DNA of 64,000 bases from Pedobacter kyonggii (GCF_004310665.1 NZ_SIXF01000013.1:62001-126000), one strand, 5' to 3'. Shown: positions 8,082 through 18,202, numbered from the stretch's first letter. Numbers and translations are program-made. Notes: generated by a model not told the origin, from the letters alone.

Positions 8082-10547
8082 ATGCAACTCTCCAGATCCA
8101 TCGTGCTTCTTTTGCTTGTTTTTTTTAGTCAAACCGTCAAGGCTCAAAATGTTACCCTTAAGGGTATTCTTATCGATCAGCAGACCAAACAGCCGCTCGA
8201 ATATGCCAGTATAGCACTCTTAAAAAAAACAGATTCGACAGTAGTTGGAGGTGTATTAACCAGGTCTAACGGGGCATTTGAGATCAATAAGCTTCAGGTT
8301 GGCCAATACGTACTGAAAATAGCTTACATCGGTTATAGGAACAAGTTTATTCCCGTAAACATTAATGATACAAGAATAGTTAACCTGGGTTCGGTTACGC
8401 TCACACCAGCCAGCGAGTTGTTAAACCAGGTGAATATTAGCAGTGGAAAGGTTAATGCCTCCAATAAAATCGATAAACAATCTTACCGCGCAGATCAGTT
8501 TGAAAGTGCAAAAGGCGGAACCGCAATTGATGTGTTAAAGAACCTGCCTTCCGTTGCTGTTAACGGAGAGGGACAGATCAGCGTTAGAGGATCGACCGGA
8601 TTTCTTGTACTCGTGAATGGCAAGCCGGTACTTACTGATGCACAGACTGTTTTAAGCCAGTTATCTGCCAATAGCCTGGAAAATATAGAACTGATTACTT
8701 CTCCATCTGCTAAATATGATCCTGACGGAAAGGCGGGTATTATCAATATCGTTACCAAGAAAGGTGCTAACGACGGATTTACCTTGACGGCCAATGCCCA
8801 GGCCGGACTTCCAAGTACAACTGACTATGACAATAAGGAAAAGCCCAAGCGTTTTGGGGGCGATGTTACGCTGAACTTCAGAAAAGATAAATGGGATATT
8901 TCTGTAGGTGGAAATTACCTTAGAAATGATAATGCGGGCTACCGTGAAGGAGATGTGTTTACCAAGAATTTCACCAATAATACCATTACACGTTTTCCCT
9001 CGAACGGTGAACGTAGTTTTGATAAATATAATTATGCAGGCAGGTTATCTGCTATTTATACCCTGGATAAAAACAACTCCTTTTCTGTTGGTTTTTTTAG
9101 TGGAAAGCGTTATCAGGCCCGTCTTGCAGATCTGGTTTATACCAATAGTACCTCAGATCTTTCAACAGGGCTTCCCATTAAGTCAACCACATATTATAAC
9201 TCCAACCTGCAAACAAAGGAAGGCACGTTTACACTGGGCAATCTGGATTATACCCATACTTTTGCGGATAAATCCTCATTAACAGCCTCATTGTTATATG
9301 AAAATGCAAATCTTTATGGCAATACCAAAAATAGAAATCTTGGTTATCCCAATACAGCCGATACTATACAGTACGTTTTTAATCCCTATAAGAACCCGAT
9401 AAATGGCTACAGGTTTAAGTTAGATTACGCCATTAATGTTGGTAAAGGGAAACTCGAAAGCGGTTATCAGTTCAGATATGATACCCAGGATGGGCAGTTT
9501 GATTATTTTGTAAGCCCTGCCATTTCGCAGCCGGATGCCAACAGGTTTAGAGGAAGTGCCAGCGCAAAAAACCAGATACATTCGGTTTATTCGCAGTATT
9601 CGGGCAAACAGGATAAACTGGAATATATTGGAGGACTGCGTTACGAATATGCCACCAGACGGTTAAATCTTTCTTACGATCCCGCAGTGCATGAGCTAGA
9701 CCTTTCTAACCTTTTCCCCTCCCTGAACCTGCTTTACAATGTTAATGATGGGCTGAAGTTAAAGGCTGGCTATTCCAGAAGGATTCAGCGTACCAATAAT
9801 TATGAGCTTAATCCTATACCCGAACGAGAACACTCAGAAACATTAGAACAGGGCGACCCGGATCTAAAACCATCTTTTATCGATCTTGTAGAACTCGGAC
9901 TGACCAGAACCTTTAAAAAGGGCTCTTTTTTTACAACACTATATTATCAGAACATTAAAAATCCAATACAGCGTGTAAATAGCGTTTATGCTGATACGAT
10001 TTTGAACAGGGTATTTACAAATGCAGAAAAAGCACGTTCTTTTGGCCTTGAAATGGGAGCCAATCTCCAACCTGTTAAATGGTGGAGCCTATATCTGGGC
10101 GGTAACGTTTATAATTATAAGGTATCTGGAGATTTAAATGTGCTGGGCAGCAGTTCGTTAGTAGATAATGCAAACTGGGTATACTCGATAAATGCCAATA
10201 CCAGCTTTAAACTCAATAAAACCTGGAGTGTGCAGGGAAATGTTAATTATTTATCAAAGCGGCCGACTGCGCAGGGCGAAGATTCAAAGTTTCTGGTTCC
10301 CAATACTGCTGTTAAGAAAACATTTATGGATGGACGTTTTTCTGCAACCCTGCAGTGGCAGAATATGGATATTGGCATGAACCAATCAAACAGACAACGG
10401 ATAACAACATTTGGAAAAGATTTTTATACCACCACCAATTATATTTATGAAACCGATGTGTTCATCCTGAATTTCAGCTTTAACCTGAACAAACTTATTG
10501 GTAAATCCAAACTTCCTACCAGCGAATTCGGCGATAAGGAGTTTTAA
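8082..10547 (+). CDS. Outer-membrane beta-barrel receptor with carboxypeptidase-like and plug domains
   Basis: Signal peptide at residues 1-21 (VKAQ cleavage), then a carboxypeptidase-regulatory-like beta-sandwich (about 25-105), a TonB-plug-like region (about 130-225, GTAIDVLKNLPSV and SPSAKYDPDGKAGIINIVTKK) and a barrel of the OMP_b-brl_3 type ending in an aromatic residue (EF). At 821 aa it is normal for this family, which is related to TonB-dependent receptors but lacks the SusC signature. There is no SusD partner. Cargo is unknown. It follows an AraC regulator in the same direction and is followed by a hairpin repeat. Confidence 0.88.
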   Translation: MQLSRSIVLLLLVFFSQTVKAQNVTLKGILIDQQTKQPLEYASIALLKKTDSTVVGGVLTRSNGAFEINKLQVGQYVLKIAYIGYRNKFIPVNINDTRIVNLGSVTLTPASELLNQVNISSGKVNASNKIDKQSYRADQFESAKGGTAIDVLKNLPSVAVNGEGQISVRGSTGFLVLVNGKPVLTDAQTVLSQLSANSLENIELITSPSAKYDPDGKAGIINIVTKKGANDGFTLTANAQAGLPSTTDYDNKEKPKRFGGDVTLNFRKDKWDISVGGNYLRNDNAGYREGDVFTKNFTNNTITRFPSNGERSFDKYNYAGRLSAIYTLDKNNSFSVGFFSGKRYQARLADLVYTNSTSDLSTGLPIKSTTYYNSNLQTKEGTFTLGNLDYTHTFADKSSLTASLLYENANLYGNTKNRNLGYPNTADTIQYVFNPYKNPINGYRFKLDYAINVGKGKLESGYQFRYDTQDGQFDYFVSPAISQPDANRFRGSASAKNQIHSVYSQYSGKQDKLEYIGGLRYEYATRRLNLSYDPAVHELDLSNLFPSLNLLYNVNDGLKLKAGYSRRIQRTNNYELNPIPEREHSETLEQGDPDLKPSFIDLVELGLTRTFKKGSFFTTLYYQNIKNPIQRVNSVYADTILNRVFTNAEKARSFGLEMGANLQPVKWWSLYLGGNVYNYKVSGDLNVLGSSSLVDNANWVYSINANTSFKLNKTWSVQGNVNYLSKRPTAQGEDSKFLVPNTAVKKTFMDGRFSATLQWQNMDIGMNQSNRQRITTFGKDFYTTTNYIYETDVFILNFSFNLNKLIGKSKLPTSEFGDKEF

Positions 10548-10906
10548 GATGGCAGTAACCTCTATCAATAACATATTCTAAAAATCGGCGTCATCTCCCG
10601 AGCAACGCGTAGTGTTCCAAAGGAAACTTCTTCGGAGATGACGATTCATTGGCGCTGAGCTTACATGATCAAAATCCCTGATTTTTACGATATATATTTT
10701 AGCATTCCTGTTTTTTGTCCCGCTATTTAATATCGCTAAAAAAAATACTGCACGAATCCACTTTCCGTAGAAACAACAAAATATGTCTTAAATCGATACG
10801 GTATTCTCGCATTAACAATACAACGGTGACATGCGAATATCAGACCGCTTCCCCATTCTGTTTTGATAAGAAAAATCGTAACTTGCAGTAGACCAAATAT
10901 ACTAGC
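10548..10906. other. Intergenic region, 359 bp
   Basis: No plausible gene on either strand. It contains the hairpin at 10589-10643. The remainder must hold the promoter of the AraC gene at 10907, but no clear TAnnTTTG element stands out. Confidence 0.6.
10589..10643. repeat. Intergenic inverted repeat, possible terminator
   Basis: CGTCATCTCC (10589-10598) and GGAGATGACG (10634-10643) form a perfect 10-bp stem around a 35-base loop. Intergenic palindromes starting CGTCAT are common in Pedobacter-type genomes. It lies 42 bp after the receptor gene and may end its transcript or be a small non-autonomous repeat. Confidence 0.5.
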
Positions 10907-11779
10907 ATGCAGTTGTTATTGCCCTACGCTGACCCAACGAAATATCTACAGGAACTGACGACGAAGTACGGTTTTTCCTCAAGGGATACCTGGTCCTCCA
11001 AGAGCATTATCCTTCCAGAGCATATGGGGACTGGATTTGTTCAGGTTTTTATCAAAAACGATATCCATTTTTTTCGCGGCATTTGGGATTTTAATGAACC
11101 TACACAATTTTATTCTCCCGACCCGGTCGGACAGCGAGGGTTGATAGATTTTCGGATCAGCAATGAAGACCAGCTCTTACATTCTGCTGCGCTGGAAGGC
11201 GCTAAGAAATTTGGCTGGGAAATTACCCGTGTTGATGGAATACGGTTTTTTATCCCGGAGGCATACTTTATAGGAAATATAACGGAGTTAAGCAGACGGT
11301 TTCAAAGCTGTGCACATCATCCTCAAGTTAAACAGCTCATCAAGCAGCTCTTTGAGATTTCCGCCCGCGACTTTTCCAATACCATGCTTCTGGACGCCAA
11401 GTTGACGGAATTTATATATTACCTGATCCGCCATTTAAGCCAGAAGGAAATAGAACCTGCTGATGGCGATGGCCTTACCCAAAGACGTCTGGACAGTATA
11501 AGAGAAGCACATACCCGGATCATGTCTAACATGGACACAGAAATAAGCGTTTTACAGCTGAGCCGTTGGGTTGGACTGAATGAGTGTGATCTTAAAAGGG
11601 ATTTTAAAAAAGTATACGGATTGCCGATCCGTCAATATATTATTCAACAAAAAATCCAGATGGCAAACCTATTGGTTGCCGAGAACCATGTTGATCTTGC
11701 CGAGGCAGCAAGGAGTTTGGGTTATACCAACATCAGGTATTTCGAAATGCTTTTTAAGCGTTATTACGGTAAAATATAG
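10907..11779 (+). CDS. AraC-family transcriptional regulator of the ester-utilisation operon
   Basis: A 290-residue protein whose C-terminal 100 residues carry the two AraC helix-turn-helix motifs: ISVLQLSRWVGLNECDLKRD and then VDLAEAARSLGYTNIRYFEM followed by LFKRYYG. The N-terminal 190 residues lack an obvious cupin signature and resemble the uncharacterised sensor part of Bacteroidota AraC proteins with a PADP-like opening. It is followed after only 2 bp by a pair of perfect 14-bp direct repeats, then by a five-gene operon. It is therefore the obvious regulator of that operon, probably responding to a compound it takes up. No ligand can be read from the sequence. Confidence 0.88.
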   Translation: MQLLLPYADPTKYLQELTTKYGFSSRDTWSSKSIILPEHMGTGFVQVFIKNDIHFFRGIWDFNEPTQFYSPDPVGQRGLIDFRISNEDQLLHSAALEGAKKFGWEITRVDGIRFFIPEAYFIGNITELSRRFQSCAHHPQVKQLIKQLFEISARDFSNTMLLDAKLTEFIYYLIRHLSQKEIEPADGDGLTQRRLDSIREAHTRIMSNMDTEISVLQLSRWVGLNECDLKRDFKKVYGLPIRQYIIQQKIQMANLLVAENHVDLAEAARSLGYTNIRYFEMLFKRYYGKI

Positions 11780-11780
11780 A

Positions 11781-11815
11781 AATTCCCGTTTCGACTAAAT
11801 TAATTCCCGTTTCGA
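11781..11815 (+). promoter_or_regulatory. AraC-type operator: two 14-bp direct repeats, 21 bp apart
   Basis: AATTCCCGTTTCGA occurs at 11781-11794 and again at 11802-11815 with no mismatch. Start-to-start distance is 21 bp, two turns of DNA, which is the geometry of the araI1/araI2 half-sites bound by AraC dimers. It sits between an AraC gene and its likely target operon. A short palindrome ATGCATGCAT follows at 11824-11833. Confidence 0.7.
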
Positions 11816-11884
11816 TTTTTATAATGCATGCATAATAATTAGTTTCATGTCAGCAAGCAAAACTTGCCGCTAACCAACTATTTT

Positions 11885-13426
11885 ATGCTGAATTTATCTG
11901 TGCTTTTGGAGGATAGTGCCTCAAGATTCGGAACCCGTCCGGCTTTCAGCTCCGGCAGCACTGATTTTACTTTTCACCAGGTAAATGTTATGGCCAACCA
12001 GCTAGCCAATGCACTTAAAAAACTAGGCATCAGGAAAGGTGAAAAGGTGGCCATGACTTGCCCAAACTGCATCTGGTTTCCGGTTATTTATTATGCAGTG
12101 CTAAAAACAGGTGCTGTAATGGTTCCACTGAATATCCTCCTTAAGTCTGATGAAATAAAATACCACCTTCAGGACGCCCAGGCAGCGTTTTATTTTTGTT
12201 TTGAAGGAACTCCTGAAATGCCGGTTGGGAAATTAGGTTGGAATGCTTTTGACCAGGTACCTGGCTGCAGGAATTTTGTTTTGATAGGCGCTGACAAGCT
12301 TGCTCAGAAAGGAAGTTATACGTTGGCTGAACTGATGGCCGGAGAAGATGAAGACTTTGATAGCTGCGTTACCGATGCAGAAGATACGGCTGTGATTATT
12401 TATACATCTGGAACTACAGGAAGGCCAAAAGGCGCAGAACTTACCCATATCAATCTTTATTGCAATGCCGTTCTCTCGACTGAACTGTTTTCCCTTTCTC
12501 AAACAGATGTCCAATTGATTGTTCTTCCGTTATTCCATGTATTCGGCATGACGGTGTTGATGAACGCAGGCCTTTACAGGGCAGCTCATGGTATCCTTTT
12601 GCCACGGTTTGATGCGAAAGATGTTATCGAAAATATCAATAAACATCAGGTAAGCATTTTTGCAGGCGTACCCACAATGTACTGGATAATGGCCAGCTAT
12701 ATCCATCCCGAAATCACTGATCAGCAGGTAAGTAATGCTTTGCGGATCTGCATTTCTGGCGGAGCTTCTCTGCCACTGGCTGTACTGGAGGGTTTTGAGC
12801 AAAGGTTCGGTGTTCAGGTGCAGGAAGGATATGGGATGAGCGAAGGCTCTCCGGTAGTCACCTTCAACGATCCAAAAATCGGTCGCAAACCCGGATCTAT
12901 CGGTACCCCGGTTTGGGGTGTCTCCGTAAAAATAATCGATCCGGAAGGTCATGAGGTTCCAAACGGTGAAAAAGGAGAGCTGATCTACAAAGGGCATAAT
13001 GTGATGAAAGGCTATTTCCGCAGGCCAGATGAAACCCGGGAGGTACTTCGCAACGGCTGGCTACACTCTGGTGATATTGCCATAAAAGATGACGATGGCT
13101 TTTATTTCATTGTTGACAGACTAAAAGATATGATCATCAGGGGTGGAATGAATATTTATCCAAGAGAAGTAGAAGAAGTGATGATGAAGCATCCGGCAGT
13201 ATCGCTTGCTGCTGTTGTGGGCCTGCGGGATGACAAGCTTGGTGAAGAAGTAAAAGCATTCATTGTATTAAAAGAAAACCAGCAGGTCGCTGAAAGGGAG
13301 ATTATCGACTGGTGCAGGGCGATGCTGGCCTCTTATAAGTGCCCCCGCTATGTAGAATTCAGAGCGGCATTGCCCTTAACCGCTACCGGAAAACTGTTTA
13401 AAAAAGAACTGAAAAATAATTTATAA
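11885..13426 (+). CDS. Acyl-CoA synthetase (AMP-binding, long-chain fatty-acid-CoA ligase type)
   Basis: ATP-dependent activation of a carboxylic acid to its CoA thioester through an acyl-adenylate. Core motifs are in order: YTSGTTGRPKGAE (about residue 172, ATP/phosphate binding), the YGMSEGSP segment, LHSGDIA, then the C-terminal domain with DRLKDMIIRGGMNIYP and the catalytic Lys near the end in TATGKLFKKEL. At 513 aa it is full length. The frame extends upstream to a TTG at 11864, but the ATG at 11885 gives the normal family N-terminus. It is the first gene of the operon and overlaps the next by one base (TAATG). In this context it probably activates the acid released by the downstream esterases. 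Confidence 0.92.
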   Translation: MLNLSVLLEDSASRFGTRPAFSSGSTDFTFHQVNVMANQLANALKKLGIRKGEKVAMTCPNCIWFPVIYYAVLKTGAVMVPLNILLKSDEIKYHLQDAQAAFYFCFEGTPEMPVGKLGWNAFDQVPGCRNFVLIGADKLAQKGSYTLAELMAGEDEDFDSCVTDAEDTAVIIYTSGTTGRPKGAELTHINLYCNAVLSTELFSLSQTDVQLIVLPLFHVFGMTVLMNAGLYRAAHGILLPRFDAKDVIENINKHQVSIFAGVPTMYWIMASYIHPEITDQQVSNALRICISGGASLPLAVLEGFEQRFGVQVQEGYGMSEGSPVVTFNDPKIGRKPGSIGTPVWGVSVKIIDPEGHEVPNGEKGELIYKGHNVMKGYFRRPDETREVLRNGWLHSGDIAIKDDDGFYFIVDRLKDMIIRGGMNIYPREVEEVMMKHPAVSLAAVVGLRDDKLGEEVKAFIVLKENQQVAEREIIDWCRAMLASYKCPRYVEFRAALPLTATGKLFKKELKNNL

Positions 13427-14277
13427 TGATGAAAAAGGCTATTTTGATAAAAGTGCTTATTTTCTTGCTGCTGGGATCAATGGATGCCATGGCACAGCAA
13501 GATACTGTAAAGCTCAAGGACGTAAAATATGGAGGTTTTGAACGTAACCTCATGGATGTTTACCTTCCGCCAGGCCGGGCACCCAAAACACCTTTTGTAA
13601 TCCTGATCCATGGCGGTGCATGGGTGCAGGCCGGCAAGGAATATGTCAGAGATTTTCAGCAGTACCTGCTCAGCCAGGGTATTGCTTCGGTTAATATTAA
13701 CCATAGGTATGCCAATGATTCCACTGTTCATTATAAACAGATAATGGAGGATGTAGACAGTGCGGTAAAGTATTGCGCAGACCATGCTGGTGAATGGAAT
13801 ACCCGTGCAGATGGTTTTAGTACTGCAGGTTTTAGCTCAGGGGCGCATCTGGCACTTTTGTATGGGTATACTTCAAAAAGAAAAATAAATGCCATAGTAG
13901 ATTTTAGTGGCCCCAATAACTTTACCGATACCGCTACACTGAATTATTGTGTAAAGGCAGGACTGATAGGATTGGTAGAAAAAATCACCGGCGACCGCTT
14001 TACAGGTGTTAGCCATGTACCAGCAAGTTTTTCGTTGGCAAGTCCTTATACCCATGTTAAAAACATCCCTACTTTCATTGCGCATGGAACCATCGATCCG
14101 GTGGTAAAAGTTATCCAGTCGCAGCAGCTGGCCCAAAAACTTCAGCGTATGCATATTCCTTTGAAATTTATTGAAGTGGAAGGCCTGGCACATGATCTGG
14201 ATAAAAAACCGCAGGAAAAACTAAAACTATACCTGTCAGCTGTTGCATGGCTCAAAAAATACGGACAAAAAAGATAA
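13426..14277 (+). CDS. Exported alpha/beta hydrolase (carboxylesterase, BD-FAE-like)
   Basis: Signal peptide at residues 1-24 (DAMAQQ), so it acts in the periplasm or outside. It has the alpha/beta-hydrolase layout: oxyanion motif HGGAW (about residue 61), nucleophile elbow GFSSGAH (Ser about 138), acid in HGTIDPVV and catalytic His in GLAHDL. The length of 283 aa is normal for small carboxylesterases. It overlaps the acyl-CoA ligase stop by one base and is followed within 4 bp by a second hydrolase, so the three are translated together. Substrate is likely an ester; the exact bond is not readable. Confidence 0.88.
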   Translation: MMKKAILIKVLIFLLLGSMDAMAQQDTVKLKDVKYGGFERNLMDVYLPPGRAPKTPFVILIHGGAWVQAGKEYVRDFQQYLLSQGIASVNINHRYANDSTVHYKQIMEDVDSAVKYCADHAGEWNTRADGFSTAGFSSGAHLALLYGYTSKRKINAIVDFSGPNNFTDTATLNYCVKAGLIGLVEKITGDRFTGVSHVPASFSLASPYTHVKNIPTFIAHGTIDPVVKVIQSQQLAQKLQRMHIPLKFIEVEGLAHDLDKKPQEKLKLYLSAVAWLKKYGQKR

Positions 14278-14281
14278 AAAT

Positions 14282-15307
14282 ATGAAAAGACTAAGCACAT
14301 TGTCCCTGATCATGCTAATGGCATGTACAGCCGTTTTCGCACAGACAAAAAAACAGAAAAACACCGTTAGGCCGCTTACTGCGGCAGAGGTGAGTACCCG
14401 CTTATCGCCGGAAATCAAATTACTCGCCTTCGGTCCGGTTTCAAAACTTGATAGTACCTTTATTGCCAATGCAAGAAAAGCGGATAAGGCACGTCCAACG
14501 CCTAAGCTTAAAAACGGAGACAGCGTAGAAATTTCCGACCTTAATATACCAGGGCTGAAAAAAGGCGATCCGCTGGTGCCCATACGGGTTTACCGGCCAA
14601 AGTACGCCAACGGTAATGTTCCATTGCTGGTTTGGTTTCACGGCGGCGGTTTTATTGCAGGAAATCTTACCAGCGATCACCAGGCCTGCGCTACGATGAG
14701 TATCCGCTCGCAGGTAGTGGTAATATCAGTCGATTACAGGCTTGCCCCTGAACATGTATTTCCGGCAGGGGTGAATGATGGTTATTCAACCCTGCTCTGG
14801 AGTATTTCCAATGCAAAAACTTATGGGATAGACACCGCTAAAGTTGGTGTGGGCGGAGGAAGCGCCGGAGCAGCAATTGCAGGAAGCATCGTACTTAAGG
14901 CCAGGGCAGAAAAAGGCCCGAAAATAAAGGCCCAACTGCTGGTTTTTCCTCCCGCAGATATGGATACAACTCATGTATCGGTAGTGGAGTTATGGAATAT
15001 TCCCGGTATTAAGGGAGCCGACATGACCCGCTACCTGAAATACTATCTTGGAGAAAAACAGTATAAAAATGTTCCTGAACATGCACTGCCCGGGCTGACC
15101 CAAAATTTAAAGGGCCTGCCGCCAACCTATATTTTAACCTGCGGCGTCGACCCTTTGAGGGATGGCGCACTCTTATATGCGCAAAGACTTATTAATGCGG
15201 GAATATTTACAGAGCTGCACAATTACGCCGGGTACCCTCATGGCTTTGTTCCAGAGCGGGCAAATACAGAGCTCTACTACATGGCAAAAAAACTACTGAA
15301 CCAATAA
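14282..15307 (+). CDS. Exported alpha/beta hydrolase fold-3 (hormone-sensitive-lipase family esterase)
   Basis: HSL-family esterase with the diagnostic HGGGF oxyanion motif, nucleophile motif GGGSAGAA (Ser about 194), Asp in CGVDPLRDGA and His in GYPHGF. An open frame runs from 14243 inside the previous gene, but the ATG at 14282 begins a signal peptide (MKRLSTLSLIMLMAC, cleavage near FAQT) and is the better start. Fold-3 esterases usually hydrolyse short or medium acyl esters. Being exported and directly next to another exported esterase and a TonB receptor points to stepwise extracellular or periplasmic ester breakdown. Confidence 0.88.
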   Translation: MKRLSTLSLIMLMACTAVFAQTKKQKNTVRPLTAAEVSTRLSPEIKLLAFGPVSKLDSTFIANARKADKARPTPKLKNGDSVEISDLNIPGLKKGDPLVPIRVYRPKYANGNVPLLVWFHGGGFIAGNLTSDHQACATMSIRSQVVVISVDYRLAPEHVFPAGVNDGYSTLLWSISNAKTYGIDTAKVGVGGGSAGAAIAGSIVLKARAEKGPKIKAQLLVFPPADMDTTHVSVVELWNIPGIKGADMTRYLKYYLGEKQYKNVPEHALPGLTQNLKGLPPTYILTCGVDPLRDGALLYAQRLINAGIFTELHNYAGYPHGFVPERANTELYYMAKKLLNQ

Positions 15308-15322
15308 TATAAACTATCGGTT

Positions 15323-18202
15323 ATGAAAAGAAAATTACACAACAATCTAAATTACAGAAAGCTTTTTATGCTTTTGGCCATGTTGCTGTTTGCTGGTATA
15401 TGTACCGCTCAAACCAACTCTTTTTCAGGTAAAGTTACCGACGAGCAGGGAAATGCTATTCCCGGTGCAACTATTAAACTGAAAATAACCGGACGAAGCA
15501 CGACTACCGACCAGAACGGTGAATTTGTTTTTACCAATATCAGTGCCCAAAAGGAAACTGCAACCGTTTCTTTTTTAGGTTTTATCACCCGGGAAATAGC
15601 TTTGTTAGCCAACACTAAAGCGGTGATCAGGATGACAACAGCAGTGAATACGATGGATGAAGTGGTGGTTACAGGAATGTTCGATAAGCGAAAACGTATT
15701 GATGCTTCCGTAGCAATTACCACCTTAAACAGTGCACAGATTGAACGCACTGTACCGGCAAGTGCTGCCGACCTTTTAAAAAATGCACCAGGTGTATTTG
15801 TAAATTCATCAAATGGTGAGATCAGGAACAGTGTTGCCTCACGCGGCATCACTGCAGGTTCGCAAGACGGAAGTTTTGGCTATGAATATGTTTCGATGCA
15901 GGAAGATGGAATCCCGGTAACCAATATTACCTATTTCAGTTATGGCCCCGATTTCTTCCTCAGGCCGGATGCAACCCTGGCCCGCTTGGAAGCCGTACGG
16001 GGCGGAACGGCCTCTGTTACAGCGGCAAATGCGCCTGGGGGAATCTTTAATTACGTTTCTAAAACCGGAGGTAATACCTTTGAGGGCGAACTCAGAACCA
16101 AATATGGCTTTCAGGGAAGTGATGGCGGCAATCCGCTCGCACGCGTTGATCTGGACCTGGGCGGGCCGATCAAAGATAACTGGTTTTACAATATCGGTGG
16201 TTTTTACCGGTATGACCAAACTGGCCGCTACCCGGGCTATCCCATTAATAACGGTGGACAGATCAAGGCAAACCTTTTAAAGAAATATAAAACCGGTTCA
16301 CTGAAAATAATCGGTAAATACCTTCACGATAAAAACGGATATGCCCAGTTACTGCCTACCAACAGTTTCTCAGATCCAAAACCAAGTGAAGGATTCGATA
16401 TATTTTCAACAATCCTGATGCCCAAATTTGATTTTACCTCCCCACGGTATATCGGAGGGGGTGATATCTCATTAAATCCAGCTAATGTGGTGGAAAGCAA
16501 ATATAAATCGATAGGCACTGTTTGGGAACAGCAGCTTGGCAAAGGCTGGTCGCTCAGCAATGCTTTCCGCTACTCCCGGAATAATATCAATTACAGCACC
16601 ACAAACGGCTCGATTATGAGTGGTACCGATTTTAGCAGTTACTTTCTGCTATCGGGAATGACCGGGCTTGGATTTGGGAACTATTCGTTCAAGGATGCCA
16701 AAACCGGAACTGAACTGATGAGCATCAATGCAGCGCCTGGACAGGGCGGTCTGCCTGCATACACGATCGTTAAGGATGTACTGCCAGGACAGGGCGTAAG
16801 CCCGCATTCGCTTTATTTTTCTGTATTGGGCAGTTATGAGAACCAGGTGAATGAGGTGATCAACCAGTTTGCTGTTAATAAAAAGCTTAAAAACATGAGC
16901 TTTAACGCAGGGATGTACTATGGAAGATCGGAAGCCCACCGCTTTTCTGGAATCAACGGAGTTGCTTTGGGTACCATCGAAAACCGGCCGAAACTCGTAA
17001 ACCTTACCTTTACGGGCAGTACCCTGGGTGGCACCACCGGGGTTCATCAGGTAACCAATGCTGAAGGAATTGCACAGGCTAACGGCGACACAGGTGGCTT
17101 TCTTGACTTTAACGTAACGCAGGCACAATACGCCTTTTTCTTCAGCCAAACCTGGAACATGACCGATAAACTGACCTTTGATTGGGGAGGAAGGTACGAA
17201 ACAGCCAAAGTAGAGGCGCATAACCAACGCACTTACTTTAAAACCGGTTTACAGGGCGGAACAGATAATGATCCGAAAACATTCTTCAATAACAATACGC
17301 TCGATCGTATCAGCTCAGTAGAATTCGAAAAAAGATTAAATACCTTCTCCTTTTCAGGCGCACTCAATTATAAGTTTGATGACAATACCGCTGTATACAC
17401 CCGTTACTCAAGAGGTAAAAAATCGCCTGATATGGATGTATATTTTGCGGCCAACAGGCCCGAAACAGTGGCCTTGCTAAATCCTGAAGTACGTACCACC
17501 GAACAGGTAGAACTTGGCCTGAAAGCCCGGAGGAAAGATCTTGATTTATTTATTACGCCTTTTTACAGCATGTTAAGCGGGGTGCCAAACGGTTCGATTT
17601 TTACCAACGCAGATGCAACACTTTATACCACGCCCTCCCTGTATAGCAAGTACCGCACGTTTGGGGTAGAGATAGAAGGCGATTATAACCTGACCAAAAA
17701 CTTAAGCCTGAGGGCTGTTGCAACCTTTCAGCGTTCCAAAATTGTGGAGGCAGAATATTGGGTAGCCAATAGTCCCGGAATAGCAGACGACACCAAAATA
17801 TCTTATTCGGGTAACGAAACAGATAACAATGCGCGGATCATATCACGCATTACGCCCACTTATCACAATGACAAACTCTATCTTTTTCTCACCTGGTCTT
17901 ATCTTGGCAAAAGACAGGCCAATGCTCCTAACGTGTTTTACCTGCCTTCCTTCTCCAATTTTGATATCGGCGCAGGGTACAATCTCACCCGTAAAATAAC
18001 TTTGAGCGCAAATATCAATAACCTGTTCAATAATTATCAGGTAATGAGCTGGGCCAGGCCCGGAAACCTTTTAACACAGTTAAGCGGGGCAGGAAGCTTT
18101 AACAAGGCACAGTTTGATGCTGCGGTGGCCAATAATACACCTTATTTTACCATTTCCAACCCACCAAGAGCCTATTACTTAACTGCTTCGTACAAGTTTT
18201 AA
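15323..18202 (+). CDS. TonB-dependent receptor with carboxypeptidase-like N-terminal domain
   Basis: Outer-membrane active-transport receptor of 959 aa. Signal peptide near residues 1-36 (GICTAQ), carboxypeptidase-regulatory-like domain about 38-125 (SGKVTDEQGNAIPGATI), plug domain about 135-255 (SAADLLKNAPGVFV, ARLEAVRGGTASV, APGGIFNYVSKTGG), then a 22-strand-type barrel ending with Phe. There is no SusD gene beside it, so it is not a classic glycan system. It starts 15 bp after the HSL esterase and is followed by a serine hydrolase, so uptake and hydrolysis are co-expressed. The general FecA/CirA-like layout does not identify the ligand. Confidence 0.92.
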   Translation: MKRKLHNNLNYRKLFMLLAMLLFAGICTAQTNSFSGKVTDEQGNAIPGATIKLKITGRSTTTDQNGEFVFTNISAQKETATVSFLGFITREIALLANTKAVIRMTTAVNTMDEVVVTGMFDKRKRIDASVAITTLNSAQIERTVPASAADLLKNAPGVFVNSSNGEIRNSVASRGITAGSQDGSFGYEYVSMQEDGIPVTNITYFSYGPDFFLRPDATLARLEAVRGGTASVTAANAPGGIFNYVSKTGGNTFEGELRTKYGFQGSDGGNPLARVDLDLGGPIKDNWFYNIGGFYRYDQTGRYPGYPINNGGQIKANLLKKYKTGSLKIIGKYLHDKNGYAQLLPTNSFSDPKPSEGFDIFSTILMPKFDFTSPRYIGGGDISLNPANVVESKYKSIGTVWEQQLGKGWSLSNAFRYSRNNINYSTTNGSIMSGTDFSSYFLLSGMTGLGFGNYSFKDAKTGTELMSINAAPGQGGLPAYTIVKDVLPGQGVSPHSLYFSVLGSYENQVNEVINQFAVNKKLKNMSFNAGMYYGRSEAHRFSGINGVALGTIENRPKLVNLTFTGSTLGGTTGVHQVTNAEGIAQANGDTGGFLDFNVTQAQYAFFFSQTWNMTDKLTFDWGGRYETAKVEAHNQRTYFKTGLQGGTDNDPKTFFNNNTLDRISSVEFEKRLNTFSFSGALNYKFDDNTAVYTRYSRGKKSPDMDVYFAANRPETVALLNPEVRTTEQVELGLKARRKDLDLFITPFYSMLSGVPNGSIFTNADATLYTTPSLYSKYRTFGVEIEGDYNLTKNLSLRAVATFQRSKIVEAEYWVANSPGIADDTKISYSGNETDNNARIISRITPTYHNDKLYLFLTWSYLGKRQANAPNVFYLPSFSNFDIGAGYNLTRKITLSANINNLFNNYQVMSWARPGNLLTQLSGAGSFNKAQFDAAVANNTPYFTISNPPRAYYLTASYKF

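Noticed and set aside
11816-11825. TATAAT-like box before the acyl-CoA ligase
   Set aside because: Bacteroidota vegetative promoters use TAnnTTTG at -7, so a match to the E. coli -10 sequence in AT-rich DNA is weak evidence.
16649-17227. 192-codon antisense frame in the TonB receptor gene
   Set aside because: Long antisense frames are expected in this codon usage. It has no domain, and the sense strand is plainly a TonB receptor barrel.
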